NCBI GenBank assembly: GCA_963735025.1
Contig: CAVTJG010000009.1
Span: 2,225,282-2,289,281, forward strand
Direction: 5' to 3'
Source of the DNA: JAABRB01 sp963735025
GTDB taxonomy: Bacteria > Pseudomonadota > Gammaproteobacteria > Burkholderiales > SG8-39
DNA: 64,000 nt
Each line of letters opens with the position of its first letter. The stretch's first letter is position 1. The notes under the pieces were generated by a model. The model made no database searches, was not told the DNA's origin, and was given only the letters and a program-made list of their open reading frames with translations. A program made the position numbers and the translations under genes. Below are positions 9,053 through 18,044 of the stretch, piece after piece.

Positions 9053-9242
9053 GATTTCCTCTCTTCGCCGCTAGAAAAAGCGGCGATGGCCGGTGCGTGA
9101 GATTGGTGGACGATCGTCAATCAATCTATTCCACTGGTCAGAGCGCGGCAAGCGGTTTTCCGCTTTCCCGCCCGGACTGCGGCTGGATGAAGGTCCCTCG
9201 CCGAGAGGGCCTGCTCGTCGAGGTATCGAAGCTCGCCTGCGA

Positions 9243-9929
9243 TTACTTGCTCGTGGAGTCGACGGCGCTCTTGGAGACTCTGCCCGTCGCGGAGCCTCGC
9301 TTGGGCCGGCGAACGGCCCTGATCTTTCCCGTCGCGCCGCCTCCGCAGAAGAACCGATCGCCGCCATCGGACTCGAGGCCCGAAACATACACTTCGGACG
9401 GCATCTCGAGCCTCTCCAGAACCTCTCCCGTTCGAGGGTCGACTCGCCTCAGGTCGCTCTCGTCGCCTTCCCAGGTGCCGTGCCAGAGCTCGCCGTCGAT
9501 CCAGGTGACCCCTGTGACGAAGCGGTTGGACTCGATCGTGCGCAGAATCGCCCCTGTGTCGGGATCGACTTGATGAATCTTGCGGTCCCGGTACTGCCCC
9601 ACCCAGAGCGTCCCTTCGGCCCACGTGAGCCCCGAGTCACCCCCGCCGCCGGGCGCCGGAATCGTTGCGATCACACGTCCAGTCTTCGGATCGATCTTCT
9701 GGATGCGATTCTCGGCGATCTGAAACAGATGCTGGCCGTCGAAGGCCGTTCCCGCATGCGCGGCGACATCGATCGAGCGCAGCGGCTTCCCGCTCGCAGG
9801 ATCGAAGGCGTTCAGCTTGCCTCCGGACGCAAACCAGACTTGCTGACCGTCATACGTAACGCCACCCACGCTGTCGGCACCCGGAAAGGGTCCGTATTCA
9901 CGGACGATCTCGGCAATTGTTCGACTCAT
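9243..9929 (-). CDS. Beta-propeller protein, glutamine cyclotransferase/Vgb-like
   Basis: 228 aa made of repeating YWTD/PQQ-like blades, for example KIDPKTGRVIATIPAPGGG and QVDPDTGAILRTIESN. The fold is that of glutaminyl cyclotransferase or virginiamycin lyase-type propellers, but I see no signal peptide and no assured catalytic residues, so activity is open. Its start lies 9 bp after the stop of the upstream HTH gene, indicating one operon. Confidence 0.75.
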   Translation of the reverse strand: MSRTIAEIVREYGPFPGADSVGGVTYDGQQVWFASGGKLNAFDPASGKPLRSIDVAAHAGTAFDGQHLFQIAENRIQKIDPKTGRVIATIPAPGGGGDSGLTWAEGTLWVGQYRDRKIHQVDPDTGAILRTIESNRFVTGVTWIDGELWHGTWEGDESDLRRVDPRTGEVLERLEMPSEVYVSGLESDGGDRFFCGGGATGKIRAVRRPKRGSATGRVSKSAVDSTSK

Positions 9930-9938
9930 GCATCCATC

Positions 9939-11159
9939 CTAATCCATCGGCAGAGGAGCAGGGAGTAACAAGGTCGTCGCGAATCCCGGCACAGGCGGGG
10001 TCGTCCAGCGACGAGCTCGCCCGCGCCCGAACGACTGCACCTTGCCCGCTGCCGCAAGCGAGTCGAGTGCCCGCTGCACGGTGCGCTGGCTCGTGCCAAG
10101 CGCAAGCGCAAGGGCCGAGCTCGACCACGATTCAGAGTCGGCAAGGAAAGCGAGCACCGCCGCATGCTCCTCCTCGACGGGACGCGCCAGCACGACGACC
10201 TTGCGTGCCCGGTGCGGCGCCAGCGCAAACCCTCGTTTCGTCGCGCTGACGCCGGCCACCGTCCGAAGCACTTTGCGAAGCCGTCCCACTTCGACGCGCA
10301 ACCGCGCGCGATGCGATTCATCAGCGACCTTCGCCCGGAATGCTCGCGCGACGAGCGTGCCTCTCGGCACGTCTCCGGGCCACGCTTCGGCCAGTGCACG
10401 TGCGAGCGCGAACAACACCGGACGCCTGGCGAGCGGCACCAGCTTGCTTTCGTCACGCACGACAAGGCGGCAAGCGTCCACGACGAATTCTTTCGACGCC
10501 AGCAACGCTTCCACCTCCTCGAGCAGGACGGGTCGCGCCTCGCCACTCGCGATCAGACGCGCAGCGGGTGTGTTCAGGACGACCAACGCGGTCTCGACCT
10601 CGGCCGTCAGCGCGGGGATACGTGCGTCGCGCGCCGCACGCTCGGCCCGAGCGAGCGCGGCACGTGCCGCCTTCGTCCGGAGGCGCCGCATCGCTATTCC
10701 CGCAACCACCAACTCGTGGACGGTTCTCGACGCGGGAGGGAGTTGCGCGGGATCGAGCTCGGCGAGCTTTCGCTCGGCGTCGTCTATGCGCCCGATCAGG
10801 AGAAGGCGCCGGACTTCGAGATACCGCGCATGCGCGGCGTTCACCCGGTCGCCGTGCGCTTCGAGTGTCGCCCGAGCCCCGTCGAGCGCCTTCGCGGGCC
10901 AGGTCAGGTCGCGCGAGACGAGCGCGATCTCGGCCTCGGCGACGACGCACCTTGCGCGGGCAACGGCTTCCTTCGGACCGAAGGCGCGCGCCGCACGTCG
11001 CACGAGAGCCTTCGCTCGAACCAGATCGCCGAGCTGCGCCATCGCGATGCCGCGAAGCGCGAGCGCAGGTGCGTCTTCGCGCAAGGCGACCCGGTCCAGT
11101 GCACCGAGGGGATCACCCGCCGCGAGCGCGCGCGCCGCGGCCGTGATCAGCGAGTCCAT
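9939..11159 (-). CDS. Helix-turn-helix regulator with TPR-like N-terminus
   Basis: 406 aa. Residues 1-200 are Ala-rich amphipathic helices suggestive of tetratricopeptide repeats. A central segment (RGTLVARAFRAKVADESHRARLRVEVGRL) resembles an OmpR/AraC-like winged helix, and near the C-terminus SALALALGTSQRTVQRALDSL is a clear HTH. Cytosolic. It is divergent from the DUF899 gene across a 96-bp gap and upstream of the propeller gene, so it likely controls one or both. Confidence 0.7.
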   Translation of the reverse strand: MDSLITAAARALAAGDPLGALDRVALREDAPALALRGIAMAQLGDLVRAKALVRRAARAFGPKEAVARARCVVAEAEIALVSRDLTWPAKALDGARATLEAHGDRVNAAHARYLEVRRLLLIGRIDDAERKLAELDPAQLPPASRTVHELVVAGIAMRRLRTKAARAALARAERAARDARIPALTAEVETALVVLNTPAARLIASGEARPVLLEEVEALLASKEFVVDACRLVVRDESKLVPLARRPVLFALARALAEAWPGDVPRGTLVARAFRAKVADESHRARLRVEVGRLRKVLRTVAGVSATKRGFALAPHRARKVVVLARPVEEEHAAVLAFLADSESWSSSALALALGTSQRTVQRALDSLAAAGKVQSFGRGRARRWTTPPVPGFATTLLLPAPLPMD

Positions 11160-11255
11160 CTGAATCCCGACACACTTGTCACTCCCATTGCTCGATTACC
11201 CGACGCTAGTCTCCGATCACCAACAACCGATACCCGAAGTGAGGAGTGAATAGCG

Positions 11256-12017
11256 ATGATGAAGCATACGACTGGAACACGTAAAGATTGGCTTGCGGCG
11301 CGGCTCGAGTTGCTCGAGGCGGAGAAGGAACTGACGCGGCGCAGCGACGAGCTGGCGCAGCGGCGGCAGGCGCTGCCGTGGGTTCGGATCGACAAGGCAT
11401 ACCGATTCGACACCGACGAAGGGAGCGCCGCGCTGGCGGACCTCTTCCGGGGGCGCTCGCAGCTCCTCGTCTACCACTTCATGTTTGGGCCCGACTACAA
11501 GGCGGGGTGCCCGTCCTGCTCGGCGATCGCGGACGGGTTCGAGGGCATCACCGCCCACCTGGCCAACCACGACGTGATGCTCTGGGCGGCGTCGCGGGCG
11601 CCGCTCGCGAAGCTGCAGGCGTACAAGCGGCGGATGGGTTGGACGTTTCCCTGGACATCCTCGCTCGGCGGCGATTTCAACTTCGACTTCAACGTCTCGG
11701 TCTCCGAGGAGCAACAGCGCGAGGGGGCCGTCGAATACAACTACGAGCGCGGCGGCCACGCAATGGACGCGGCGCCGACCGCGGGACCGGTCGCCGAGCA
11801 AGCGGCCATGTCCGGAACCGACGTGGCCACGTACACGCGCGAGCGACCGGGCATGAGTGCGTTCGTGCTCGAGGACGGCGTCGTCTATCACGCCTATTCC
11901 ACCTATGCGCGCGGGCTGGACGGCATCTGGGGCATGTACCAGTGGCTCGATCGCGCACCCAGGGGGCGCAACGAGACGGGCGTCTGGTGGCGCCGCCACG
12001 ACGAGTACAACAAGTGA
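11256..12017 (+). CDS. DUF899 family thioredoxin-like protein
   Basis: 253 aa. DUF899 proteins have a thioredoxin fold; the family landmarks here are YHFMFGPDYKAGCPSCSAIADGF (split: GPDYKAGCPSCS around residue 88) with its paired cysteines, and the C-terminal YHAYSTYARGLDG and YQWLDRAPRGR. Often annotated as a dithiol-disulfide isomerase but without firm biochemistry. It overlaps the next gene by one base (TGATG), so the two are co-translated. Confidence 0.88.
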   Translation: MMKHTTGTRKDWLAARLELLEAEKELTRRSDELAQRRQALPWVRIDKAYRFDTDEGSAALADLFRGRSQLLVYHFMFGPDYKAGCPSCSAIADGFEGITAHLANHDVMLWAASRAPLAKLQAYKRRMGWTFPWTSSLGGDFNFDFNVSVSEEQQREGAVEYNYERGGHAMDAAPTAGPVAEQAAMSGTDVATYTRERPGMSAFVLEDGVVYHAYSTYARGLDGIWGMYQWLDRAPRGRNETGVWWRRHDEYNK

Positions 12018-12874
12018 TGAGCGAAGTCGTGGTTGAGAAGAGCATCGACGGGGCGATCTCGCAACGGATGTTTTCGGAGCGAGCCTCCCAGCAAGCTTTT
12101 TTCGGCGTCTCGGCGCTGCTCTTCGCTGCCAGCGCCGCGGTGACGATCGCCTGGTCCGCGTCCATGTCGGCAATGGGCGGCATGCCGATGCCTGGCGACT
12201 GGACGATGTCGATGGCGTGGATGCGGATGCCCGGACAAACGTGGTTCGGCGCCGCGGTGTCGTTCCTCGGCATGTGGGTCGTCATGATGGTGGCGATGAT
12301 GCTGCCCTCGCTGGTCCCAATGCTGTGGCGCTACCGCCAGGCCGTCAGCGGGCCTGGCGAGACGCGCCTCGGTCGGCTGACCGCGCTGGTGGGCGTGGGG
12401 TACTTCTTCGTGTGGATCGTGTCCGGAATGGCCGCTTTTCCGCTTGGTGTGGCGATTGCGGCGATCGAAATGCAGCATCCGGCGCTCGCGCGTGCCGTTC
12501 CAATTGCGGTCGGTATGGTCGTGCTGATCGCCGGCGCCCTGCAGTTCACCGCGTGGAAGGCGCGTCACCTTGCCTGCTGCCGGGAGGCACCCGGACGCGG
12601 CCGTATGCTGCCGGCCGACGTCGGTACGGCCTGGCGGCACGGCGTGCGCCTCGGACTCCACTGCAGCATCTGCTGTGCCGGTCCGATGGCGATCCTCCTG
12701 GTCGTCGGGGTCATGGACCTTCGCGTGATGGCTCTCGTGACGGCAGCCATCACCGTCGAACGTCTCGCACCGACCGGTGAGCGCATCGCGCGAGCCACCG
12801 GAGCCGTCATCGTCGGAGCAGGGTTGTGTCTGGTCGCGCGAGTACTGATCGCACAAACAGTCGGGCTCGGGTAA
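12017..12874 (+). CDS. DUF2182 integral membrane protein
   Basis: 285 aa with about six membrane segments and Met-rich stretches (MGGMPMPGDW, MMVAMMLPSLVPM) typical of DUF2182, predicted metal-binding membrane proteins. The conserved HCSICCAGPM motif (about residue 215) could ligate metal. It is coupled to DUF899 by TGATG overlap. The pairing of DUF899 with DUF2182 implies a shared role, perhaps metal or redox handling; that is inference. Confidence 0.85.
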   Translation: MSEVVVEKSIDGAISQRMFSERASQQAFFGVSALLFAASAAVTIAWSASMSAMGGMPMPGDWTMSMAWMRMPGQTWFGAAVSFLGMWVVMMVAMMLPSLVPMLWRYRQAVSGPGETRLGRLTALVGVGYFFVWIVSGMAAFPLGVAIAAIEMQHPALARAVPIAVGMVVLIAGALQFTAWKARHLACCREAPGRGRMLPADVGTAWRHGVRLGLHCSICCAGPMAILLVVGVMDLRVMALVTAAITVERLAPTGERIARATGAVIVGAGLCLVARVLIAQTVGLG

Positions 12875-12981
12875 TGCATCCGAATGGCGCGGTCGCGCTC
12901 GTCACAGGGGCATCAACAGAGATCGGGCTCGAGCTGGCGCGGGAACCAGCCGACCGGGGCCTTTTTCGTTTTCTGCGGTAG
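12874..12981 (+). pseudogene. Remnant of a short-chain dehydrogenase N-terminus
   Basis: A 35-codon frame begins at an ATG overlapping the previous stop and encodes NGAVALVTGASTEIGLELA, the beta1-loop-alpha nucleotide-binding start of an SDR enzyme (TGxxxxIG). It stops after REPADRGLFRFLR, with no catalytic domain. It looks like the stump of a deleted gene. Confidence 0.6.
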
Positions 12982-13018
12982 TCTCGTTTTATCTTCGGCA
13001 GCGCAGGAGCGTGAAGGT

Positions 13019-13957
13019 ATGGCGACGATCAGCGATATCTCGATCATCAACTCGAACACTGCCGAGGCCCGGCATAGCGAATTCGGCGCGGAGCGGACGC
13101 TATGCAGTCCGGCCTTGTGCGGCTCGAAGAACCTGACCGTCTATAGGCAGACGATCTCGCGAGGCAGGCAGTTCGATATCCAGGGTGGCAAGGACTACCA
13201 CCTCGTCTATGTCATGGCTCCGGCCAAGGGGACTGTTCATTTCGGAAACGAGGCACATGAAGCCGAGGAAGGTGCCGGCGTCCTCCTCCAACCCGGCGAA
13301 GCAGCTCGCTTCGAAGCCTCGGGGTCCGATATGGACCTCTTGCACATGGTGGTGCCGAAGCCTCCGGCCGCCGTTGAAGCCGGATTGCCCGGCGGGCCGG
13401 GATATTTCTTCAACAGGAAGTCCCTCCGCGCACTGAGTGATGCCAGCGGGGGCCGCGTTCGCCGATTCTGCGCCGAGTCCAGCGTCCGGCTCAAGGATGG
13501 CAGCAGGCTCACCTCGACCAATGCCATTCAGGCAGGCGAGATGCACTACAAGGAGGGCGGTGGTTCCCCCTACCACGTGCACCGAGGCACCGATGCCAAC
13601 CCCGATGGCGCGGCGCATTGTTACATGACTTTCAAGGGTCGCGGCGTCGTCGAAGTGGAGAACGAATCGCGCGAGCTCGAGCCCGGCACGCTGGTGTACT
13701 TTCCTCCGGGAGTGCCGCACCGGCTTCGCTCCCATGGCGGACCGCTCGACTACTTCGAGATTCAGGCCTGGCGAAGTTTCAAGACGACCGTTTTGAGCGA
13801 GGAGCCCCTGGGTCTGAAGTGGTACTACGAACGTGAAAGTCCGCGCGAAGCAGCGGGAGGAGTGGAACCAGAGCTAGCCGCGCACTATCTCAAGGCAGGG
13901 CCGACAGCGGCTCCGATTTTTCATCGGTCGATTCCGAATCGTCATCGAACGAGGTGA
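13019..13957 (+). CDS. Bicupin-domain protein
   Basis: 312 aa with two double-stranded beta-helix units. The first (about 40-125) has HFGNEAHEAEEGAGVLLQPGE; the second (about 185-270) has YHVHRGTDANPDG and PGTLVYFPPGVPHRLRSHG, with His residues that could bind a metal. I start at ATG 13019 (MATISDIS) after aggagcgtgaagg. The last 68 bp overlap the convergent MFS gene. The substrate is unknown; such bicupins are often ring-cleaving dioxygenases or isomerases. Confidence 0.75.
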   Translation: MATISDISIINSNTAEARHSEFGAERTLCSPALCGSKNLTVYRQTISRGRQFDIQGGKDYHLVYVMAPAKGTVHFGNEAHEAEEGAGVLLQPGEAARFEASGSDMDLLHMVVPKPPAAVEAGLPGGPGYFFNRKSLRALSDASGGRVRRFCAESSVRLKDGSRLTSTNAIQAGEMHYKEGGGSPYHVHRGTDANPDGAAHCYMTFKGRGVVEVENESRELEPGTLVYFPPGVPHRLRSHGGPLDYFEIQAWRSFKTTVLSEEPLGLKWYYERESPREAAGGVEPELAAHYLKAGPTAAPIFHRSIPNRHRTR

Positions 13958-15548
13958 CCCCGATGAAACGCGAGATGCGGACGGGGACGCCTTCCCGTTG
14001 CAGCTCGAGGACCTGCTCCTGCAGTTTTCGGTCCGCCATCGTCATCCGCGAGCGCAGGCGGATGTATTCCGCCCACGATGCGATGATGTAACGCTCGACG
14101 ATACGGCCTTTCTCGCCCAGGTCGCGAAACACCCGCCAGCTGGTCGCGCCGTTGCGACGCCGGGTCGTCTCGACGGCGTGGATGGCGCGCAGGAACGCCC
14201 CGCGATTCTCCGGATCGATCTGATACTCGATCTGGATCAGGACCGGACCGTCATCGGGCAACGGTTCCTCGTGGATCGCCAAGTCCGGAAGCTGTACGCC
14301 GGTCGTGACGTCGGCCTCCTCGCCCATGGCGACACGCACACGGCGATGCAAGAGAGACAGGATCACCACGAGCCCCGCCGACGCGCCCAGCGCGATGTGT
14401 GTGCCGACAACCGTCGCCAGCGCGCCCCACAAGGCGCTGCCGATGGCCAGGCTCGCCTGGACGGCAACGATGTTCATGGCCACGGCGCGTGCGCGTACCC
14501 ATGCGGGTGCACTGCTTTGCGTTCCTGCGGAAAGGCTCGCCAGCACGCTCACCCAGGCGATGCCGGCGCAAAGCGTACCTACCAATGCGATTGCCGTGAT
14601 ATCCGTCACTGCAATCAGGACGGTCGCGAGCGTCCAGAGCAGTACTCCGTACGTCACGATCGTGTTCAGCGGCTGGGTCCGCAGCTGGCGCGGAATCGCC
14701 AGCGCGCTCACGACCGCGCCGGTCCCGAACGCGGCGGACAACAAGCCGAAGCCGCCGGCTCCCAGACCCAGCTGATCGCGTGCGATCACCGGCAGCAGCG
14801 CCCAGAACGCACTCGCGCACACCGCGAAGCTCAGGGTGCGGATGATGAGCGATCGCATGGCGATCGAGTGCCGCGCGTAGCGCAGCCCGCTGCCCACGCC
14901 CGAGAACAATCTTTCCGGCACGCCGGGCAGCGGCCGTTCGTGACCTTTCCAGCGGCGCAGCGCGATGAACATCCCTGTAAATGAAAGCGCGCCCACTACG
15001 AAGGCGACGCCTATTCCCACCCAGGCGGCGATCGCGCCGGCAAGCGCGGGTCCGGCCGCACGTGCGACGTTGAAGGCGACGGCGTTCAACGCGACGGCGC
15101 CGGGCAGTTCCGCCCGCGATACCAGGCCATGGACGCTGGCCTGCTGCGTGGGCAGGTAGAAGGTGAAGCCGATGCCGATGATGAAAGTCAGCGCGAGGAG
15201 CGCGATCGGTCCCGTGATATCGAAGATGGTGGCAGTGCCAAGTACCAGCGCGGCGGTCACCATGATCAGCAGCGTGACCACGATGATCCGTCGCCGATTC
15301 ACGATGTCGGCAAGGGTCCCCGCGACCAATCCGAAGAGCAGGGTGGGCGCCGTGCTCGCGGTCTGCACCAGCGCGACCATGAGCGGCGACGGGGTCAGGG
15401 TGGTCATCAGCCATGCTGCGACCGTCGCCTGCATCGTGTAGCCCAGGGCGACTCCGATTGAACCGAAGTAGAACGTCCGGAACGCGGGGTTCCGCAGCGG
15501 CGATGATTCGAGCAGGCGCGACAGGGCCGAGGTCAAGGCGTTGGTCAC
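13890..15548 (-). CDS. MFS transporter, EntS/MFS_3 family, with C-terminal cytosolic domain
   Basis: 552 aa. Twelve membrane segments occupy residues about 20-410, with the MFS loop 2-3 signature GTLADIVNRRRIIV. After the last helix there is a soluble domain of about 120 residues (IEYQIDPENRGAFLRAIHAV), which resembles an antibiotic-monooxygenase-type fold and is standard for this subgroup. Probable drug or siderophore exporter in the inner membrane. Convergent with, and overlapping, the bicupin gene. Confidence 0.88.
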   Translation of the reverse strand: MTNALTSALSRLLESSPLRNPAFRTFYFGSIGVALGYTMQATVAAWLMTTLTPSPLMVALVQTASTAPTLLFGLVAGTLADIVNRRRIIVVTLLIMVTAALVLGTATIFDITGPIALLALTFIIGIGFTFYLPTQQASVHGLVSRAELPGAVALNAVAFNVARAAGPALAGAIAAWVGIGVAFVVGALSFTGMFIALRRWKGHERPLPGVPERLFSGVGSGLRYARHSIAMRSLIIRTLSFAVCASAFWALLPVIARDQLGLGAGGFGLLSAAFGTGAVVSALAIPRQLRTQPLNTIVTYGVLLWTLATVLIAVTDITAIALVGTLCAGIAWVSVLASLSAGTQSSAPAWVRARAVAMNIVAVQASLAIGSALWGALATVVGTHIALGASAGLVVILSLLHRRVRVAMGEEADVTTGVQLPDLAIHEEPLPDDGPVLIQIEYQIDPENRGAFLRAIHAVETTRRRNGATSWRVFRDLGEKGRIVERYIIASWAEYIRLRSRMTMADRKLQEQVLELQREGVPVRISRFIGVTSFDDDSESTDEKSEPLSALP

Positions 15549-15597
15549 CTCGGGAGTCTAGCTTGTCGAGGGCACGGAGACCCTTTATGCCGCGGTT

Positions 15598-16161
15598 TTA
15601 CCGCTCCGCATTTGCTGCGCGCGTACCCAGCCAGCGACGATAGGCGAGGAATCCGAGGCTAGCGGCGATACCTGCCCACGCAATGGCGCGGACCCCGTTG
15701 GCAAGGATCACATCCTGCTGCAGCAGTCCCCATCGGGAGAGAATGAGATTCCAGTCGTGTAGCACGCTCTCGCCGAACCCTGCGAGCGGCAGCTGCATGG
15801 CACGCGCATCGGCCATGTAGCGGGCTACGTTCAGCACGCTCTCGCCGAGCCAGATGCCGCACAGCGCGTAGGACAGCGTATCGCGCCGGCGCCAGAACTC
15901 GAAGACACACACTGCGGGCAGCGCGAGCTGCATCAGCGTTCCGCCGTAGACGGCAAGCCGATTGCTGAAGATTCCGAAGAGCGGGTGCCCTGCTTCGTGC
16001 ACGCCGAAGTTCGCGTCGTCGAGCAGTGGCACCCAGCCGTTGCCGCGCAGAGCCCAGTACGCGATGTACCCCACAAAGGCGACCGAGATCAGCAAGCCAG
16101 CCATGGACACCCGCTTCCAGGGCTGCGCGTTGATCCAGGCGACGTGGTCGAGCGGTTTCAT
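15598..16161 (-). CDS. Membrane protein with an HEAGH motif
   Basis: 187 aa with four or five hydrophobic helices. HEAGH at about residue 54 is an HExxH-type zinc motif, located just after the first helix in VPLLDDANFGVHEAGHPLF; a second acidic residue could come from GIWLGESVLN. This recalls membrane-embedded metalloproteases, but the rest is not recognisable to me. It lies 49 bp from the MFS gene on the same strand. Confidence 0.7.
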   Translation of the reverse strand: MKPLDHVAWINAQPWKRVSMAGLLISVAFVGYIAYWALRGNGWVPLLDDANFGVHEAGHPLFGIFSNRLAVYGGTLMQLALPAVCVFEFWRRRDTLSYALCGIWLGESVLNVARYMADARAMQLPLAGFGESVLHDWNLILSRWGLLQQDVILANGVRAIAWAGIAASLGFLAYRRWLGTRAANAER

Positions 16162-16315
16162 CCCTATGCTGCCGTGAACGTGGAGCCCTCGTCGCTGAAA
16201 TGCGCCATTGATTTGGCCTACGGTCGGCGCGGACCAGCCGCCCCCGTACCTCTATCTGCGATGGCCTCGAGGCGGAGCACGCGCCGAGGCCGAAGGATAG
16301 GAAGCGTGCTTCCGC

Positions 16316-17503
16316 TCAGGTTGGATGTCGGGGCGAGCGGGAGAATCGGGACAAGAACGCCTTCGCTCCCAAAGGACGCGCCGTTGGGGCCGCGTGTGCA
16401 TCGGTCGCCCCGGACGCCGGCACAGCATTGGTGAGCATGATTGCGCGTTCCGTGGCCCGGCGCAGGGTATCTTCTTCGGCGGTGAGCTCCACACCCGCAG
16501 AGGCGAGCCGCACGGCGACCCGATAAGCGTCAGGACCAGGGCTCAGCGGCGCGAGCCGGTAGACGCTGTGCGCAAGCGGAGTCCCGACGCTGCGGTCGCT
16601 GATGGCGATTCGCAAGCCGCCCTCTTTGCCGTATATCAAGGAGAGGTCTGCCCTGAGCGTGGTGATCGGAACGCCATGCTGAGATGCGACATGGCCCAAC
16701 AAGCCGTCCACCTCCCTCATGTCCGTTATCACGGGCCACAGTGAAAGCATCTCGCGCAAGCGCTGCGGCGCCGATACGTGCACGTCGGGTGGCCAACCTC
16801 GTTCGGCAAAGTCGTTACAGATTGTCTCGGTCTGTGCGGTGGCCCATTCGATAAGGCCAGGGTCATGTCGAAGGTTCCCGGCCATTTCGAGTGCGAGCTG
16901 GTCGGGATGGGCGGTGAACGCGAGAGCGAAGAGATAGTGGCGACCCAGGCTGCGGCCATGCGGCACGAAATCGCTTGCCGGATGCGGCCCGAGGCCGTCT
17001 TCCGCGCGGTCCTCTCCCGACGCAAGCTCCTTGACAAGCTCGTACAGGGACCGTGTCCCCATCGAATGGGCGACGAGCTGTGGCGTGAGCCGGCAAAGGA
17101 GTCGGATGCTGGTGCCGCCGGGGAACCGAGCCTGCAGGCTCTCGCGCAACGCGTTCGCCAATGGATGTGGCAGCGAATCGAGCGCCGCATCGCGGGACGC
17201 GAGGGTGATAGGGATCGCAAGCACCAGACCATGCCAGTGTGGGCCGAGTCCGTGTGCGGCGAGCTCGGGCGTTTCCAATGCATGATGCAGGCACTCGTTG
17301 AATCGCGCGGTTAGCGACGGCGAATCCTTCAGTGTGTCGTGAGCTTCGTCCAGGTCGGACCAGTTACACGACACGAGCGCACGGCGGATCGCAACTCGCA
17401 TCTGATGCTGGGCGCACACGAGAGTACTCAAGTCGCGCGATTCGGATGCGACGCGAGTCAACCGGACGAGCTCTGCGGATGGAGAGAGGTCGTGCGCGGA
17501 CAT
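16316..17503 (-). CDS. Uncharacterised soluble protein
   Basis: 395 aa from ATG 17503 (MSAHDLSPS); the frame is open upstream to 17569 and an earlier start is possible. I do not recognise a family. The sequence is mostly helical N-terminally, has YLFALAFTAHPDQLALEMAGNL mid-protein (split: LFALAFTAHPDQ) and a C-terminal tail rich in Ala, Arg and Ser. No signal peptide or membrane segment. Codon use matches the neighbours, so it is probably a real lineage-specific gene. Confidence 0.65.
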   Translation of the reverse strand: MSAHDLSPSAELVRLTRVASESRDLSTLVCAQHQMRVAIRRALVSCNWSDLDEAHDTLKDSPSLTARFNECLHHALETPELAAHGLGPHWHGLVLAIPITLASRDAALDSLPHPLANALRESLQARFPGGTSIRLLCRLTPQLVAHSMGTRSLYELVKELASGEDRAEDGLGPHPASDFVPHGRSLGRHYLFALAFTAHPDQLALEMAGNLRHDPGLIEWATAQTETICNDFAERGWPPDVHVSAPQRLREMLSLWPVITDMREVDGLLGHVASQHGVPITTLRADLSLIYGKEGGLRIAISDRSVGTPLAHSVYRLAPLSPGPDAYRVAVRLASAGVELTAEEDTLRRATERAIMLTNAVPASGATDAHAAPTARPLGAKAFLSRFSRSPRHPT

Positions 17504-18044
17504 CGAAACAACCTCGGTCTCTCGGATGGTTAGCCTGCGCGGTGCAGTCGCAAGGAATGCCATAGTCATGCAGCGCCGTCGTTATTGCAACCCGTTGGGT
17601 GTCGGGCAATGACGACATTTTGCGGCGCGAGCGCGCACTGCACCTCGCGCGAGCGAGGGACGACACGGAAAGCGCTAACCGGCGTTAGCGCTGCGAGCGG
17701 AATGGCCGACGAAGGTCCGGCGTTCAGTCAACTGGCTTGACCCGACGGCAAGCGCATCGAGCCGCTTGACCATCGCTTCGCATGTAAAACTTGACCTGTT
17801 CGCCGAGCGAGGTGAGCAATTCCCACAAACCGGTAGCAGCGAGCGTGCCCTGTAACACTCCTGCAACGCTGGGCAATCGTTCTTAGCGATCCGGCACATG
17901 GCGCAGGATTGTCGACTGACCGGAATCGCGCTGGGTTGAAGCTTTTTTGCCCACAGAATTCGGACGTTGCCGTCAGCGGGCAACAGCGCTAGCCTTGCAG
18001 AGGTGGACCCCGTCTAAGTCGACCGAGCCCGACCAAGCCTCTGT
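17504..18044. other. Intergenic region without a convincing gene
   Basis: About 540 bp between divergent genes. It holds a perfect palindrome at 17671-17692. A 102-codon minus-strand frame at 17675-17983 has poor composition and no family resemblance, so I do not call it. Confidence 0.6.
17671..17692. promoter_or_regulatory. Perfect palindrome between divergent genes
   Basis: agcgctaac-cggc-gttagcgct: 9-bp arms and a 4-nt loop with no T-run on either side, so an operator is more likely than a terminator. Confidence 0.45.

Noticed and set aside
17675..17983. 102-codon minus-strand frame
   Set aside because: No ribosome-binding site, no family resemblance and poor codon bias. It overlaps the palindrome region.
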